From contig JAVHZZ010000002.1 in NCBI GenBank assembly GCA_036250195.1, positions 70,732,205 to 70,796,204 on the forward strand: a stretch of 64,000 nucleotides of DNA, in the 5' to 3' direction. Source of the stretch: Mixophyes australis (Eukaryota > Chordata > Amphibia > Anura > Limnodynastidae). Shown one piece after another: positions 35,454 through 49,999 of this stretch (its first letter is position 1; the number at the start of each line of letters is the position of its first letter). The position numbers were made by a program, and so were the translations under genes. The notes under the pieces are model-generated. The model saw only the letters and a program-made list of their open reading frames with translations. It ran no database searches and was not told where the DNA came from.

Positions 35454-38400
35454 GTAGGAGGCGCTGTCTCCCCCTGTGTGCCGCTTTCATAGTTAGTAAA
35501 GCGAATAGTGTGACAGGCTGTGTGTGCCACTTCCATTGTTTAGTTAGAGTCCTGTCTGACAGGATGCTCCCCCTCTATATATGCACTTAGATAACAGAAT
35601 ATTAATTATTACACAGTAACTGTGTTTACTCTCACTCATTATGTACAATGATAGTCTGCAAGGTGAATGCACATTCATACTTTGTGCATTGATGAGCTCT
35701 AGGTCATCCTACTTGCCACTCGCACTATGTGTATTGACAGGCTGTGTGCGGACCTCCCCTAGCACACTATGTCCAATAAGAGTCAGCTTGATGACCCCCC
35801 TTGCATAGTCATATTAAGTGCAGTGACAGGCTGCATGATGATCCGCCTTGCATACTCATACTATGTGCATTGACAGGCTGCATGATGATCCCCCTTGCAC
35901 ACTCATACTATGCATTGACAGGCTGCATGATGATCCCCCCCTTGCACACTCATACTATGTGCATTGACAGGCTGCATGATGACCCCCCACCCCCCCCCCC
36001 CCCTTGCACACTCATACTATGCATTGACAGGCTGAATGATAATCCTAGCTCTCTGTCCAATAAGACCCTGCATGATGAACCCACTTTCACAGTCATACTA
36101 AGTGCAATGACAGGCTGCACAATGATCTCCCTCGCACAGTCATCTTATGTGCAATGACAGAATGTATGATGAACCCCCTCCCTACCCTACCACACTGTGT
36201 CCAATAAGCCTGCTTGATGTTCCCCGTCGCACACTCTTCTTATGTATAATGAAACTTGATCTCCCCCCCTCATATTATGTGCATTGCATGCTTTAGGATG
36301 ATCCAGAGGTGGACGCATATGACCCTTGGACGCACATAAGAAACGCTTATTTGCACTTGTATGTAGAGTCACACACATTTTGTTACCTGAACTCAGAGTA
36401 TTCCGCATTCCAGGTATATTCGTGTGTGTATTTATATCAGACAGAAACGTAGGATACACAAGCTTTAAGTGTATGTTTTAGTTCACACGGAACTGAGTTT
36501 ACCCTATTTGTACACAACCTAATGTAATAAAAATACACCTTAATACATTATTCTGTTGTGTACAAATAAAGTAATGCAGTCAGAAACACAAGAGTAATAA
36601 CAAAAGTTGCATTTACCGTATTAAGCACATAACTACAACATCCCATCATATGTTCATACATGTAAAAATTAAATTGGAATTTTCTTTCCTACAGCAGTGC
36701 ATAGGGTAAAAACAATAAATAGTGCAAAATAGGTGGACGCTAATTAATTTAATCTAATATAGCAATGGTGCTAATGAATAAAGTGCTCAGTTGGAGGTCA
36801 GTCTGCAAACAGCCACTCTGAAGTGGCTAGATAATGCTGCTGCTAGTTATCCTCATTATCGCATATTTGCACCAGTACGAGATTCTACTCCTATTGTATC
36901 TGCATCCACTTCTTATTGGGTCGCAATTACGTGAACACGTCCTAACTTTATATTCATTTTATAAGTTGAAGATGGGCAAAAAAATATGTTCTGGATGTAT
37001 GGGTATAGATTTTATTTTTTGTGCACAGGCACAATACAATAATGTATATCTTATGCAAAAAAATCCAGTCCAACTATGTGCAATGTGTTCTCATATTTAA
37101 ATGTGATATTGTAGTGACAGGCTGCATTGTACACTACAAACTCATTTATGGTGGAATCACCAGCTGCAGGATGCTCCCTACCTTGCATAGTGTAACTTTC
37201 AGTTCTTAAAGAATGCATTTTGATATTGTAATTTATGTCAAGCGTCTGTACATTTCCTCAGTTGCAATGAGTACTCATTTATTCCTTTTTCTGCAATATA
37301 CTGTATGGAGAGTTGTTGCCCATCAATATATGTTTTATAATGCATGCAGTGTTCAGCTACAATGCGCCTTCATTACAACTGTGCTCCCATTCGCCTTACT
37401 TTTTTTTTATAGTAACCGGCTTCATTATGTTACCGGGCAATACACACTCAAAATCCATGGCTCTGTTGCACTCTATACCTAAATGCACGCTATATTTAAT
37501 GCAGATTCCTCTATGTTATGTTTCCATTATCCAAACTATGTTCATATTTTATTTTTCTTCATTTGTGCAGTGTAGAGCAGATGCTGGCGTTGAGTCCCGG
37601 GAAGACCCCTATCAGCTTACTGCAAGAGTATGGGACTCGGGTAGGAAAGACCCCCGTATATGACCTACTCAAAGCTGAGGGACAAGCCCACCAACCCAAC
37701 TTTACCTTTCGCGTATCTGTTGGAGACATCAACTGCACTGGTCAGTTCCCTGGTTAATCCATCCAGTCTTAGAGGTGAAATGCCCTGCAGCATCGGTCAA
37801 TTGTCCTATCTTAGTTTCCATCATGCCGTGGACGTGGTTTCTAGCACATATTCTTATTATTTTTGTTTCAAGCCTTAACCCAAGATCATAATTACATTGG
37901 TCTTGTTAAATAGCGGTTTGCTATTTTCTTGTGTGCTTTTTGAGTACACAAATTGATACTTGACAGCTAATTTTATCCATTTTTATTTATTTTAGGCTAT
38001 TTTAAAGGGAACCTTTTATGGTATATTTAGTAGAGTTGCATAGTTATTTTTCATAGTTGCAGTTCTTTGAAAACTTTTATAATTTTAAATTATTGTTTGA
38101 CCAAACGACAAATGAATTTCATCTATGAAGAAACTCTGTGTGGAAAGCAGATTTAATAAGACTAATGTTGTCCAGTTCTATACTCTTTATCAACAAATAT
38201 TTAGCACATACAGGTGGTAAATATTAACATACACGTAGTTTGAGTTTTGATGGGACAAAATAAAGCTAACAGAGTTAGTTATCCCCTCTATACCGGATGA
38301 AGGGATGACTTTGCCAGATACTTCAACAGTGTCTTATCTGTATTTACTTGGGTTTTTTTTTAGATTTGTGTACATAGTATATAAAAAGGCTGGTATGCCT

Positions 38401-41400
38401 TAAAACATTCACTACTAGGTTAAAGTTTCATAATAATGCAATGTCAATAGTTATAAACAATCTGTACAGTCATTGTTATTAACTCCCTTATTTGCAAATC
38501 CATTAGCTATTAGTTATGAAACCCTTTCTAGTAGCCCTGATAGACCAATGATCAGCCGCATCAGTATTTTATACAGCCATTCACAATTAAGACTAAGCCA
38601 CTGGTAAAACCAAGTGATGAAACATTTATGTTTTGCCCTAAACCAATCACATTTTACTGTGAGTTACAGCACTATTTCAGTAAGGGTACAGTTTTACATT
38701 GCCCTTAGTGCATTGGCATGCATTCCCAAGAAGGTGAACATCAAAATAGAAATCTCTATATCACAAACTAGACTGGTTCCTGAATTCTTCATTATTTTGC
38801 TCACTCTTCCCGAGTGACAAACTCTTTGTCCATACTCCTTGCACAACAGACAACTACTGGTTACTAAACACTGACTAACCAAGCTACAAACAGGAGAAGA
38901 TATATTTAGGTCATCGTGGAAATGGGCAAAGGGGACAATAGTGAGAGTAAGGGAAGAAGTATATAATAAGCAAAACGGTAACTCCTACTGAATTACTCCT
39001 GTGAGGGAACACCGCATTAGTTGATGGTCTATAATGGCCATGTGAGCAGTAGCAGGTCCTGTGTTGGTGTTGCAAGCTGCTGTATAGTGTTTTGGGGGCT
39101 GTAGGCTGTCTCGTCTTTCTAGTGTCTGTTATTGATTGCTATTTCGTAAGTTTATAAATTAAATTTGTCTTAATTGTACAACACTACATAAGTAAATGAT
39201 GATAATACAGCAGCTTGAGGCAGTATGTGACCATAGACTTTGGGTATATTTGATGGGTATATAATCAGATATGTCATGCACTATTTACTTTGCTCTATCA
39301 TTCACGATTATTGTTTGTGTACAGTATAACCTTTTGTACCACACAATATATAGAAATTATATACTAGACTAATTTGGATCCATAAATACATTTAATTAAG
39401 TCTAGAGATCAAATCTCCACTTATTTTTATGTTTCTGGAGAAACCAAACATTTGAAAGTGATGATCTCTAGAATACCAAAGATGCCATGGAAGATCCATT
39501 AAACCCTGAATTTGAGCAGGAATGAATAGCTTTCTAAAAATTATATAAAGTATCTTTTAATGGTTCCACCTTTGGAAAACCATCAAACCCTTGACTCTCC
39601 CTCCTCCTCCAATATTATTACATTGTAATTGTATTGTAATCTGTTCATCAAGATTGTTTTTCTTTGGAGAATTGATGTTTCTCTAATCCTGACACTGGTT
39701 TAAAAAGTGCAGCTTTTGCAGGAATGTCTATCTTTCATACAGTACCAGAGAAAAACCAAGGCCAGGCTTAGTATTTCCCATATTATATATGGTACTAGCT
39801 GCGTGGCAATATAAATGCCTATATATGTATAAAAAACAAAAAGACAATTGTCAGCGCTTATCCTTTACACTGCATATCTGTGAGTGTCTAGCAAAATGAA
39901 AACATGAGGTATTAGTTCATATTTTGATCAGAACATTTAAGCCTGCATCCCAGCATCAAAGGCACCTCATTATATGCAGGTCCTACACTAACCTATATGC
40001 TTTAAACACCATTAAAATGCAGTTAAAATCAGATGCACTCACCTCCCAGGTATAGGTTGTTACATTTAGCAAGGGCAGGCTTGTGAACCACACCCAAATG
40101 TGCCTTAAATAGGCTTGATGGACAGCTGCTATGACCATTAAGCTTATTTAAGGCACATTTGGGTGTGGCTCACAAGCCAGCCCTTGCTAGATATAACATC
40201 CTATATCTGGGAGGTGAGTGAATCTGATTTTAACTGCAGTTTAATGGTGTGTAAAGCATATAGGTGAGTGTAGGACCTGCATATAATGAGGTGCCCTTGA
40301 TGCTGGAATGTAGGCTTAAAGTTTTGATCACAATATGAACTAATACCTCATGTTTTCATTTTGCTAAACACACAGATATGCAGTGTAAAGGATAAGCACT
40401 GACAGCTGTCTTTTTATCTTTCATACAATGTTGCTGAATGTAAGACACATAGCAGTACATGTGTTCTCATATGCCTGCATTTCAATGTGTATTTGTGTTT
40501 AGAATCTTAACGTTTTTGGTCAGAGATGTAATGTTCTCCTGAATGCACGATTATAGATAGATTCTGTTACATAATGTCCTTTGAGACCACAAATATGTCA
40601 GTGTTTTTTGGATAGTGGCTCAGTGAACGTTCACAGAGAAGTCTCGGAGGTGACGTGTTCGCTCGGGTACGGGCTCATATCCAAAGCTCTGGGCACTTGA
40701 GCTGATGGCGTCTAATGTGTCTCCGTTCTCCTAGGTCAAGGACCCAGTAAGAAGGCAGCGAAGCACAAGGCGGCAGAAGTGGCCCTTTCTCTAGTCAAGG
40801 GAGAGGATATGTTTGGAGCAATTTGTGAAGAAGACAGGTGAGGATTCTTGCCAGTATATCAAGGGCACGGAGTGGAATGATTGATTTTTCATGACATTTA
40901 TTGTAATGATGTTCACCTCTCAGTGCTAATACTATAGAGGTTACTTTCTTTTGTTGTGTATCCGTTTTATTGCATTTCGACATTTCGAGCCATTGTGTGA
41001 ACATGTTTGTTTTTTGTTTTTTTATTTTATGTTGGCAATTCTTTCTATTAAACACTGATTAGAGATGAGCAAAATGTTGCTTGTTTACTCCCATTGAACT
41101 TGGTCTTATGTATTCCCAATCCTGCACCAAATCACTCCACTTACCAGAATTAACTGACCATCGTACTCCCAGCTCGGCTCATTCCATAAAATGCAGGTTT
41201 AGAAATACAGTGAGGAAGGGTGAACGTGCAGATTGTGTAGTCGGATACACACCTTTATGAAGCGACCTACAAAACTATTCACCTGAAATGTCATAACGAT
41301 TCCTGATATGTTCTATGACTGTTACAAGATAAGTCCTGTTTCTGACGGCACATAGTGTTGATTATGCTGCTGGTATTTTTTATTAATGCCCAGGACAACG

Positions 41401-44400
41401 TTTTCTGTGAATCACATGTGGATGATTTTGGAGATGTAGGCTGCTTATACTTTTTACCTCACTGGTGTGTAGACAGGTTCCCTGTTGGAATACATCATTA
41501 TATACAATAATATGTCCTATTCCTCGGGTCCCAGGGTTTGACTGTGTGTGCTATGTCACTGTATTGTTACTGTCATCTTAGGCCTTATTTAAGATCAACG
41601 TTTGTATGTCTCTTAGAGTGGAGATTTACAATGAAAGTACAAGTTTACATTCAGAGCAAGTGTAGTGGAGATGGTTACATGTGTATGTGAGCGGATGATG
41701 CCATCTGTAGTGGTATAGGAGTTATAGTCAGGTGTTTGTTTCTTTCCAACCACCGAGGGTTTTTATTGGTAGAAAATCTGCTCCCCCTGTCCTCATTTTC
41801 TATTATAACAGGGTGACATATATGCTCTGTCAGTACTTGTGAGGGAATTCATTTTATATTCTGGAGAACTTAAGGGATCTTGTATTGTGGTGTTTGCTGT
41901 ACACATATTAATGGCAGGAAAATCACAGCAATATTTCTAGTGCTGCAGGTGAGGTAGCTGTTGCAGTAAGAGCTGTAAGACAATGATGCAGTGTGTATGT
42001 ATATTTGCACATATGGCACTGTGTACCTGCACTTTGTGTGTAATTGCTGCAGTGCTGTCCTAGCAGCCGGGAGTATCATCAGGGCTGTTGAATGCTGCTT
42101 GCTTGCATCCTGTTATTGGCCGTGGGTTAGAGGACTACTACGTCCCTACAGGATTCGGATGCAGTGGATGAGACCTCCATGCTTTGTGTCACAGTGCATG
42201 CTTAAGGACAGATAACACACCTTGGGTAAAATGAGTTGCGCACTTATAATGACAGACCATATTGAAACTGCAATTTGTTTGTATAAGTGGACCTTTCAAC
42301 TGCTGGCTGACCTACTAGTAAGCTTTGTGTCCCAAAAGCCCAAATATTGACGAATCTCTACATTGCAAAAATACTACTTCATGATCTATCCCTGTTGCTG
42401 CCATAGTTGTTGATATTTAATGATGCCTTCCCCTTCACATAAACAATCCAGCTTGTATAGAGTCACAACTAGCAAGATTGTACTGCCACCTCTTCTGTCA
42501 TTTAGACTCTCTTTAGACTGTGTAGTGTAAAGACCAGAGAAAGTAGAGTATATTAAATTAAGTTTTTACATTCATTCAAAATTTTAACATGTAGATGGAT
42601 CTGAAGCTAATCGTTTCCTTCCCTCTTCCATAGTGCGCTATACTCCGTGGAACCACCTGCAGAATTAAGGATTAAGACCGAGGCCTCTCCACCTCCTCCG
42701 TTTACCAGGTACATCTTAATATAACGTTTTTCCACTGAAAGGACAGGTGTAGTATGCAGACTGACTGCAGCAGCCAATAGGGTCTATCTGTGTCTCTCTC
42801 ATCCCTCTGCCAGAATGCTGGTGGTTCTCTCTCAATCCATAATTCAGCTTCAGAGCAGAGTCATCCTTTATGTATAAGCCAGACAAGGTGCTCAGCACAG
42901 AGGACAGGCATCTGTAAACTAGGGGATACAAAAAACCCTCTTGCTTTCAAGAGAAACTCCCAGGTTAAAAGGGAAGGTTATGTGTTTCGCCAGGCAGCAA
43001 ATGGTGCTGCGATTTTTTTTTTTTGTTTAGTTTTTTTTATTTTTATTTTGTTTTTTTTTATTACTATGGCCAGTTTGTGGAGAAAACATGTTCTGTTCTG
43101 TGACACTCAAGTGAGAAGGGGAAAGAACTGTGTGGCGTTTACAATGTAGCATTAAGTCCTGTCTCAACTGTGTTTGTTGGATTTGCCAGAGGCACTGAAA
43201 GCCTCCAGCAGCCCTGTGCTACTGTTTGGTATACCAGCCTGGTGGACTGAGTAATATTCAGTTTTGTTGAAACACTTCCTATGTGTTTTTCCCCATGCAT
43301 GCAAATGCCAGTTACACACAGGAGTGGGGTGTCAATGACACCGCTGTCTGTCTTAATCCGGTAGAAGGGCAGTATGGAACTGGAGGCTTTGGCATATCGG
43401 AAGTAAGACAGGATTCAATATTAACATGGTTAACTCCGATAAATACTAAAATGTAAGATTTGGGTGGTGGCTGTAAGTGGTGTGTTTTTGTTTTGTTTTT
43501 GTTTGTTTTTCTTTAAGTCTCTATTTAGAACAGCACAATATAAAACCAAGCTCATAATATAAACGTGTGTAAAGAGAATACACTCATGGCCAAAAGTTTT
43601 GAGAATGACACAAATATTATTTTTCACAAAGCCTGCTGCCTTAGTATCTATGATGGCTATTTGCATATACTCCAGAATGTCATGAAGAGTGATCAGATGA
43701 ATTGCAATTAATCTCAAAGTCCCCTCTTTGCCATGACAATGAACTTTATCCCAAAAACATTTTCACTGCATTTCAGCCCTGCCACAAAAGGTCCAGCTGA
43801 CATCAGGTCAGTGAGTCTCTCGTTGACACAGGTGTGAGTGTTGATGAGGACAAGGCTGGAGATCACTCTGTCACGCTTACTGAGTTAGAATAACAGACTG
43901 GAAGCTTTAAAAGGAGGGTGGTGCTTGAAATCCTTGTTCTTTCTCTGCTAACCATGGTTATATGCAAGGAAACATGTGCAGTCACTATTGCTTTGCACAA
44001 AAAGGGCTTCACAGGCAGTATTGCTGCTAGTAAGATTGCACCTAAATCAACCATTTATCGGATCATCAAGAACTTCAAGGAGAGGTTCAGTAGTTGTGAA
44101 GAAGGTTTAAGGGGTGCCCAAGAACGTCCAGCAAGCGCCAGGACCGTCTCCTAAAGTTGATTCAGCTGTGGGATTGGAGCACCACCAGTGCAGAGCTTGC
44201 TCAGTAATGGCAGCAGACAGGTGATTGTTTGGGGCATCTGGAAAAACATTTGTCCGGAGAATCCAAGAACAGTTTGGTGATGAACAATGCCTTTTCCAGC
44301 ATGATAGAGCACCTTACCATAAGGCAAAAGTGATAACCAAGTGGCTCGGGAATCGAAATATCTAAATTTTAGGTCAATGTGCAGGAAAGTCCCCTTACCT

Positions 44401-47400
44401 TAATCCCATTGAGAATTTGTGGTCAATCCTCAAGAGGCGGGTGGACAAACAAAAAACCCACAAATTCTGACAAACTCCAAGCATTGATTAGGCAAGAATG
44501 GGTGGCCATCAGTCAGTATGTGGCCCAGAAGTTGATTGATAGCATGCCAGGGCGAATTGCAGAGGTCTTCAAAAAGAAGGGTCAACACTACAAATATTGA
44601 TTGACTCTTTGCATAATCTTAATGCAATAGTCAATAAAAGCCTTTGACACTTACTAAATGCTTGTAATTTTACTTCAGTATACCATAGCATCTGACACCG
44701 AGGTCTAAAATCACTGAATCAGCAAACTTTGTGAAAACCAGTACTTGTGGCATTCTCAAAACTTTTGGCCATTACTGTAGGATTTTAAACGAGGGGATGG
44801 GGTGAGATAATATAGATAAGGAACTCTAAACCATTTGGTATTGTGTTCGAAAGAAACATTGCAGTGATTGCTTAAACCTAATATTATAATGTAGATCCTG
44901 ATAGAGATGAATTGTACCAGGGACCCCATGTATTATGGAATAATTTAATAGAATCATTAAGTAAACTAGCGATCTACTCTATAGGTGCCACACAGCAAAT
45001 GTTGTTAACAACCATAGTGTTAGCCGGTTGGTCTGTTTTTTGTTTTTGTTTTATTTATTTTTTTAGTCCAGTTATTTTGTTGTTTGGGTATGGTACAAAT
45101 ATGGCAAATGAATCTGTTTTGTGATTTTACTAATTCGATAGTTTTACCTAGTAATACTATTTCTGGGTTGTGAGGAAACTATATAGTAGTTGGTTGTATT
45201 AAGTTCTATATGTCTTTTCCAGAATTTAGGTATTGTCGGGCATTCCCACCAACTGTGCAGAAATGTTACAATGTGTCCACAGATTCTCCAATACAAGTTA
45301 GATGTTTGAGGGTAGATGTGTGATTTTGAAGGGATTGTGGATCATCTGGTGTGACATTATGCCTTACTGTGTTTGAAGATTTGATTTGTTGTTGGCTAAG
45401 CGACCAACCCTCCTGAAATTCCCACGTCTTGTGGCCAAGCCAATTAAATTTGGAAAGTAGGGGAAAGAATCGTGCTCTATAAAAGGGAAAATAAACACCT
45501 GCCCTCCCTGCGTGCAGATTCTCTCGAATGGAGTTAAATTTATTAGTTTAGATGATTTAATTGGTCATTGAATAGTGTCCTTTGAGGCTATTGAAACTAT
45601 GGATCTGTCTGATTGTTGAAGGATATGTCCACATGATAACAAGGTTTTTCCTTTCATCCACAGCAACCTTAATTAGCTTTTTACTAAACCCAAATAGTGT
45701 ATTGCAAACGTATTCAGACCCTTGATGAATTTTCTCATTTTACTGGATATTTTGTTCTGTGATATTATTTTAAAGCACTGAAACTCAAAATTAGGTGTCT
45801 TGTAATATGACCTTGTTTTATGTTCCAAAAACATCTTATGGGGGAGGGGGGAAGCGACACTTGCTGTTTGAAATATTCATTCCCTTGATTGTCTCTCATG
45901 AGTGGTCCTCTCACCCTCCTCCTATAATGGTTTTCACCAGGGGATGTCCAAATAACTCCAGCTATGGAGAGGGGCAGGTGCTGGCTAACAAAATTTTAGC
46001 CCATGGGGCACAGACACCGCTCAACAGCCTATTGGGAACATTTTAAAGGAAAAAAATGCAGGTAGTCCACTGTGGCACTGGCCTGGGAGCACATGCCCCC
46101 CGTCCCTCTGCCCAGCCAGCCCCTGGAGAAGAGGCACCTAGATGGTAATGCAGCTTTATTATACCTCCAGGTTTAGGATAAGACTGACAGAACTATCAGG
46201 TGGTACCGATGAGTAGAGCCTGGGTGACACCTGAACTTTTGCTGCATTTTAGCTGCACTTGTTTATTTAGACGTCTGTTACAGAATTACATGTTTTAGGA
46301 CACATTCATATGAATGACTTGCTCTATCTTGCTGCTTAGAAATCTCACCATTGAAATGAAGCCCCCTCTGTCCGCACAGCAGTCAGAGTGTAATCCTGTT
46401 GGGGCGCTACAGGTAAGTCTTCCTGTTCTAGAATTTGTAATTTATATTTTATTGTTTTTTTTTTGTTTTTTCTTCTCATTGTCTTATGTACATGTATAAA
46501 ATTTCAGCGGTGGGGATAGTCTGCACACCATAACTTCCATACATATTAAAGGTGCTACACTGCTGTGACTGAAAGCACATTACATATTAGACAATCCAAG
46601 ATGTAGATGTACTTGTCAAGCACTAAGACCATATTTATACATAGACAGATATGTTAAACTCTACAACTAGGTTCTTGCACATTTTGATAAAACTCCAGAT
46701 GACCATCTACCACGTCAAGGAGACCTCTTTCAGATGGGTTTGTGTATGTAGAATGTATTTATTTTGCTTTTATTTGTCCCAGGAGCTGGTGGTGCAGAAG
46801 GGCTGGAGGCTGCCGGAGTATATAGTAACACAGGAGTCTGGTCCAGCTCACAGGAAGGAATTCACGATGACGTGCCGGGTGGAGAGGTTTCTGGAGATCG
46901 GTATGTCTGTACCACTGATGGACAGATTCTATTCTGACCCCCCTACACGTGGTGTGTGCAGCTAAACACAGTGCTCCACGTGTGGCTCAGACAGTGAGTT
47001 TTGTTGAAGCTATTTAGTTACACAGAATAGTCTTACTGTCTGTAGACTCCATTACTGACCACTCCTACTGATGCTGCCGCTCACTGACTGTGCCAACTAC
47101 AAACCACTATGGAATCCCCAGATATAAGGAAATAGTCACTGCCACCACCAGGCTCCTGAACTGGCACCTGAAACAGCTTGCGTCTGTGTGGTATGTAGCT
47201 GCCGGATCCCCACTGACTCCTGATTTACATCTTTAGGATGTAAGCTCTTATGAGCAGGGCCCTTCTCCCTCCTGTCTCTCTACCTTCTCTTCTGCTCCAA
47301 CTCCATTATATTTGCTTTGCCTGGAGTCTCTGAAGTCTTGGTATTACTCGTTTATTGTTCTGTACTGTTTTTGCTTTTGCCCTTCTGCTCCACGGGAGGT

Positions 47401-49953
47401 TTCTGTCCTCCCTGAGCTCGCCTTAGGACACCTGCGATACGGTTTGACAGGTGTACCGCCCCAGTCAAACTCCCCACCTGCCACTGTCCTGTACTGTCCA
47501 TTGTTTGTACTGTGTTCGGTGCTGCAGAAACCTTGTGGCGCCTTATAAATAATAATAATAATTTTAACATTTAAAACATTTTTGCTTCAGTACAATATAG
47601 ATTTATACAAGCGCACTGTGCTGGCATTGTGTTTACAAAAGTGCTGAGGGGATAAGGCGGGGGCATAAGAGCTGCGCTGACATAATAATAAAACATGTCC
47701 CACAGCACATGGGGGAAGATGACCGGGCTACACCCACTGATATCCTTAAAACAAAAATTTACAGTAGCCTCCTACCTCACCCTGGTGGTCCAGTACCTGT
47801 GTCCCTCCTCTGTAGATCCTGATCTGCCGACTTGGTCAGAATGGATGGTAAACTCAGCCAGACGATAACCTCTTATTCCTGTGTATGTGGTTGTCGGGAC
47901 TAATCAGTCAGTTCATCTGTAAGTTTTATAAACTCATCAGCTGGAAAGATCACACACTGGGAATACTGAGTATTCAGTGTTCTCTGATTGGTCAACTGTG
48001 TTATGTACATGTATGGCCAAATCTTACAAATGCAGCCACCCAGCGGTAAAGCCAAGCGGTGTGACCAGCCATTGTGTGGCCAGACTTACTGCTTTACATG
48101 TGTGTTTCATAGGAATATAAATGCATTTTTTTTCTTTTAAAGACAAACTGCTACATAATGCTACCTTTTCTGGTTCAACATCCGATATTTCTGGGGGGTT
48201 TTTGTTGTTCAGTGTCAAAAACAATTTAATTTCTTGTTACTACTCAGTGTAAACTAGAGATAGAGATGACCGCACTAAGTGGGTTAATTGACTATATTTA
48301 ACCCCAATATTACTTATAGTATTTTCCAGAATTATTTACTTGTCATAGCTGGAGGGTGCTCCCTTACACTTGAAATTGAGCAGAGAAAAAGAGTATATAT
48401 AGGGGCACTCCGGGGTGCCCCTATATATACACTCTTTTTCTCTTGGTTCTCTACTCGGCAGTGTTAGCCAGGTATTACATTGTATGAAGCTGCTGGGCAG
48501 ACAGTGCCGTGAGCTATACTGCTGGTAAATGCATCTTCAGATTTTCCAGGCACCGCTGCGCTGGCCAGATTAGTATTCCAGGGACCAAACCTCATTCCTA
48601 GTACATATGAAATCATCCAGACAGGTTTAATTGAACTAAAACAACGACTTTGTAAATCCTTGTGCAGTATGCGCCACATCTCTTTATTGTGGAGTTTAAT
48701 ATGTCTGTATACTGTGGTCGGTGCAATAAAAAATAAACTTGACAAGGTTTATTAAATTTAACTCTGTGACTGCAGGATCTAGTTAAATAGATGGACATTT
48801 TTGTCATTTTAAATAAGTGGATATGTATATACACCTTGCACGTGTTTTGTAGGCTTATGGACAATGGTGGACAAATGTCCCTTTTTTTTTTCCCTGTAAG
48901 GACATCAATTCTTTGACCTCGTTTCCCGGCTCCAGGGGGTAAATTTATCAAGCTGTGGATTTAAAAAAAAAGTGGAGATGTTGCCTATAGCAACTAATCA
49001 GATTCTAGTTATTTATTTAGTGCATTCTACAAAATGACAGCTAGAATCTGGTTGCTATAGGCAACATCTCCACTTTTTCAAACCGGCAGCTTGATAAATT
49101 TACCCCCAAGACTTGTTTTTAGAGCATGGTTACAGACAGGCCTTGTCCACACAGATCTTTTCTCTGCCCTCTTGGACTTGTAGGAGTACTAAAAAAGTGT
49201 GACAAATAATTTGCCTCGGATTTGCTCCTACATTGCGGGAGGTAATCTGTGTCTAAAATACATTTGTTAAATGCTCTAAAGGCCCAAGGGTTGACAGGAT
49301 TCTTGAACGACTTTTAGTACAGTTAACCTCAATGTGATCAGATAAAAATAGTTGGCTGCCAATTCTTAAATAAAGTGAGTTTAGGTTAAGGAACAACAAC
49401 AAATCACATATTGGTGTCCCAAACAGAAAACTTCACATGTATTAACAATATACTTGCAACAAAATCTATTCCATTTTGAGAAAATTCAATAGGGGTAGGA
49501 CTTGTCACCTTTGTACCCCTCCTGCACTTTGTGACCTGCAGATCCTCACAGCAGGCTCATATGTCTGAACATATTTTGGGGAGTTCTCACAAAGCAATTT
49601 TTGGATAAGCAGACAGGGCTACATAAAGCTGTGGTGAGGAGGTGTGAGAGGAGTAGCAGGCACAATTACGTTTTTCTTGGCTATTCTGTTTTACCATTAA
49701 AGTTCTTGCTGTGCATTATGGAATACTGTTACACAGGGTTACAAGTGCTTCTTTTCTACAGGCAGTGGTACATCTAAGAAATTGGCAAAGAGAAACGCTG
49801 CTGCCAAGATGCTTCTCCAGATTCACAGGGTACCCACCGAACATCGGGAAAATGGAGAGCAAGAGCCTGAGGAGGATCAGTTTTCCATGGTAATTATTGT
49901 GTTCTATCTGAAATATAACAACTATATCTGTTCTTGAGCTTTTATCCCATCAC

Positions 49954-49999
<46 letters not shown>

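Noticed and set aside
35801..36157. 118-codon + strand open frame
   Set aside because: It runs through the intron 1 minisatellite and poly-C, with no protein signature.
47352..47570. 72-codon - strand open frame with [13 protein letters not shown]
   Set aside because: It is a frame through the 28S rRNA fragment, a well-known spurious translation of rRNA.
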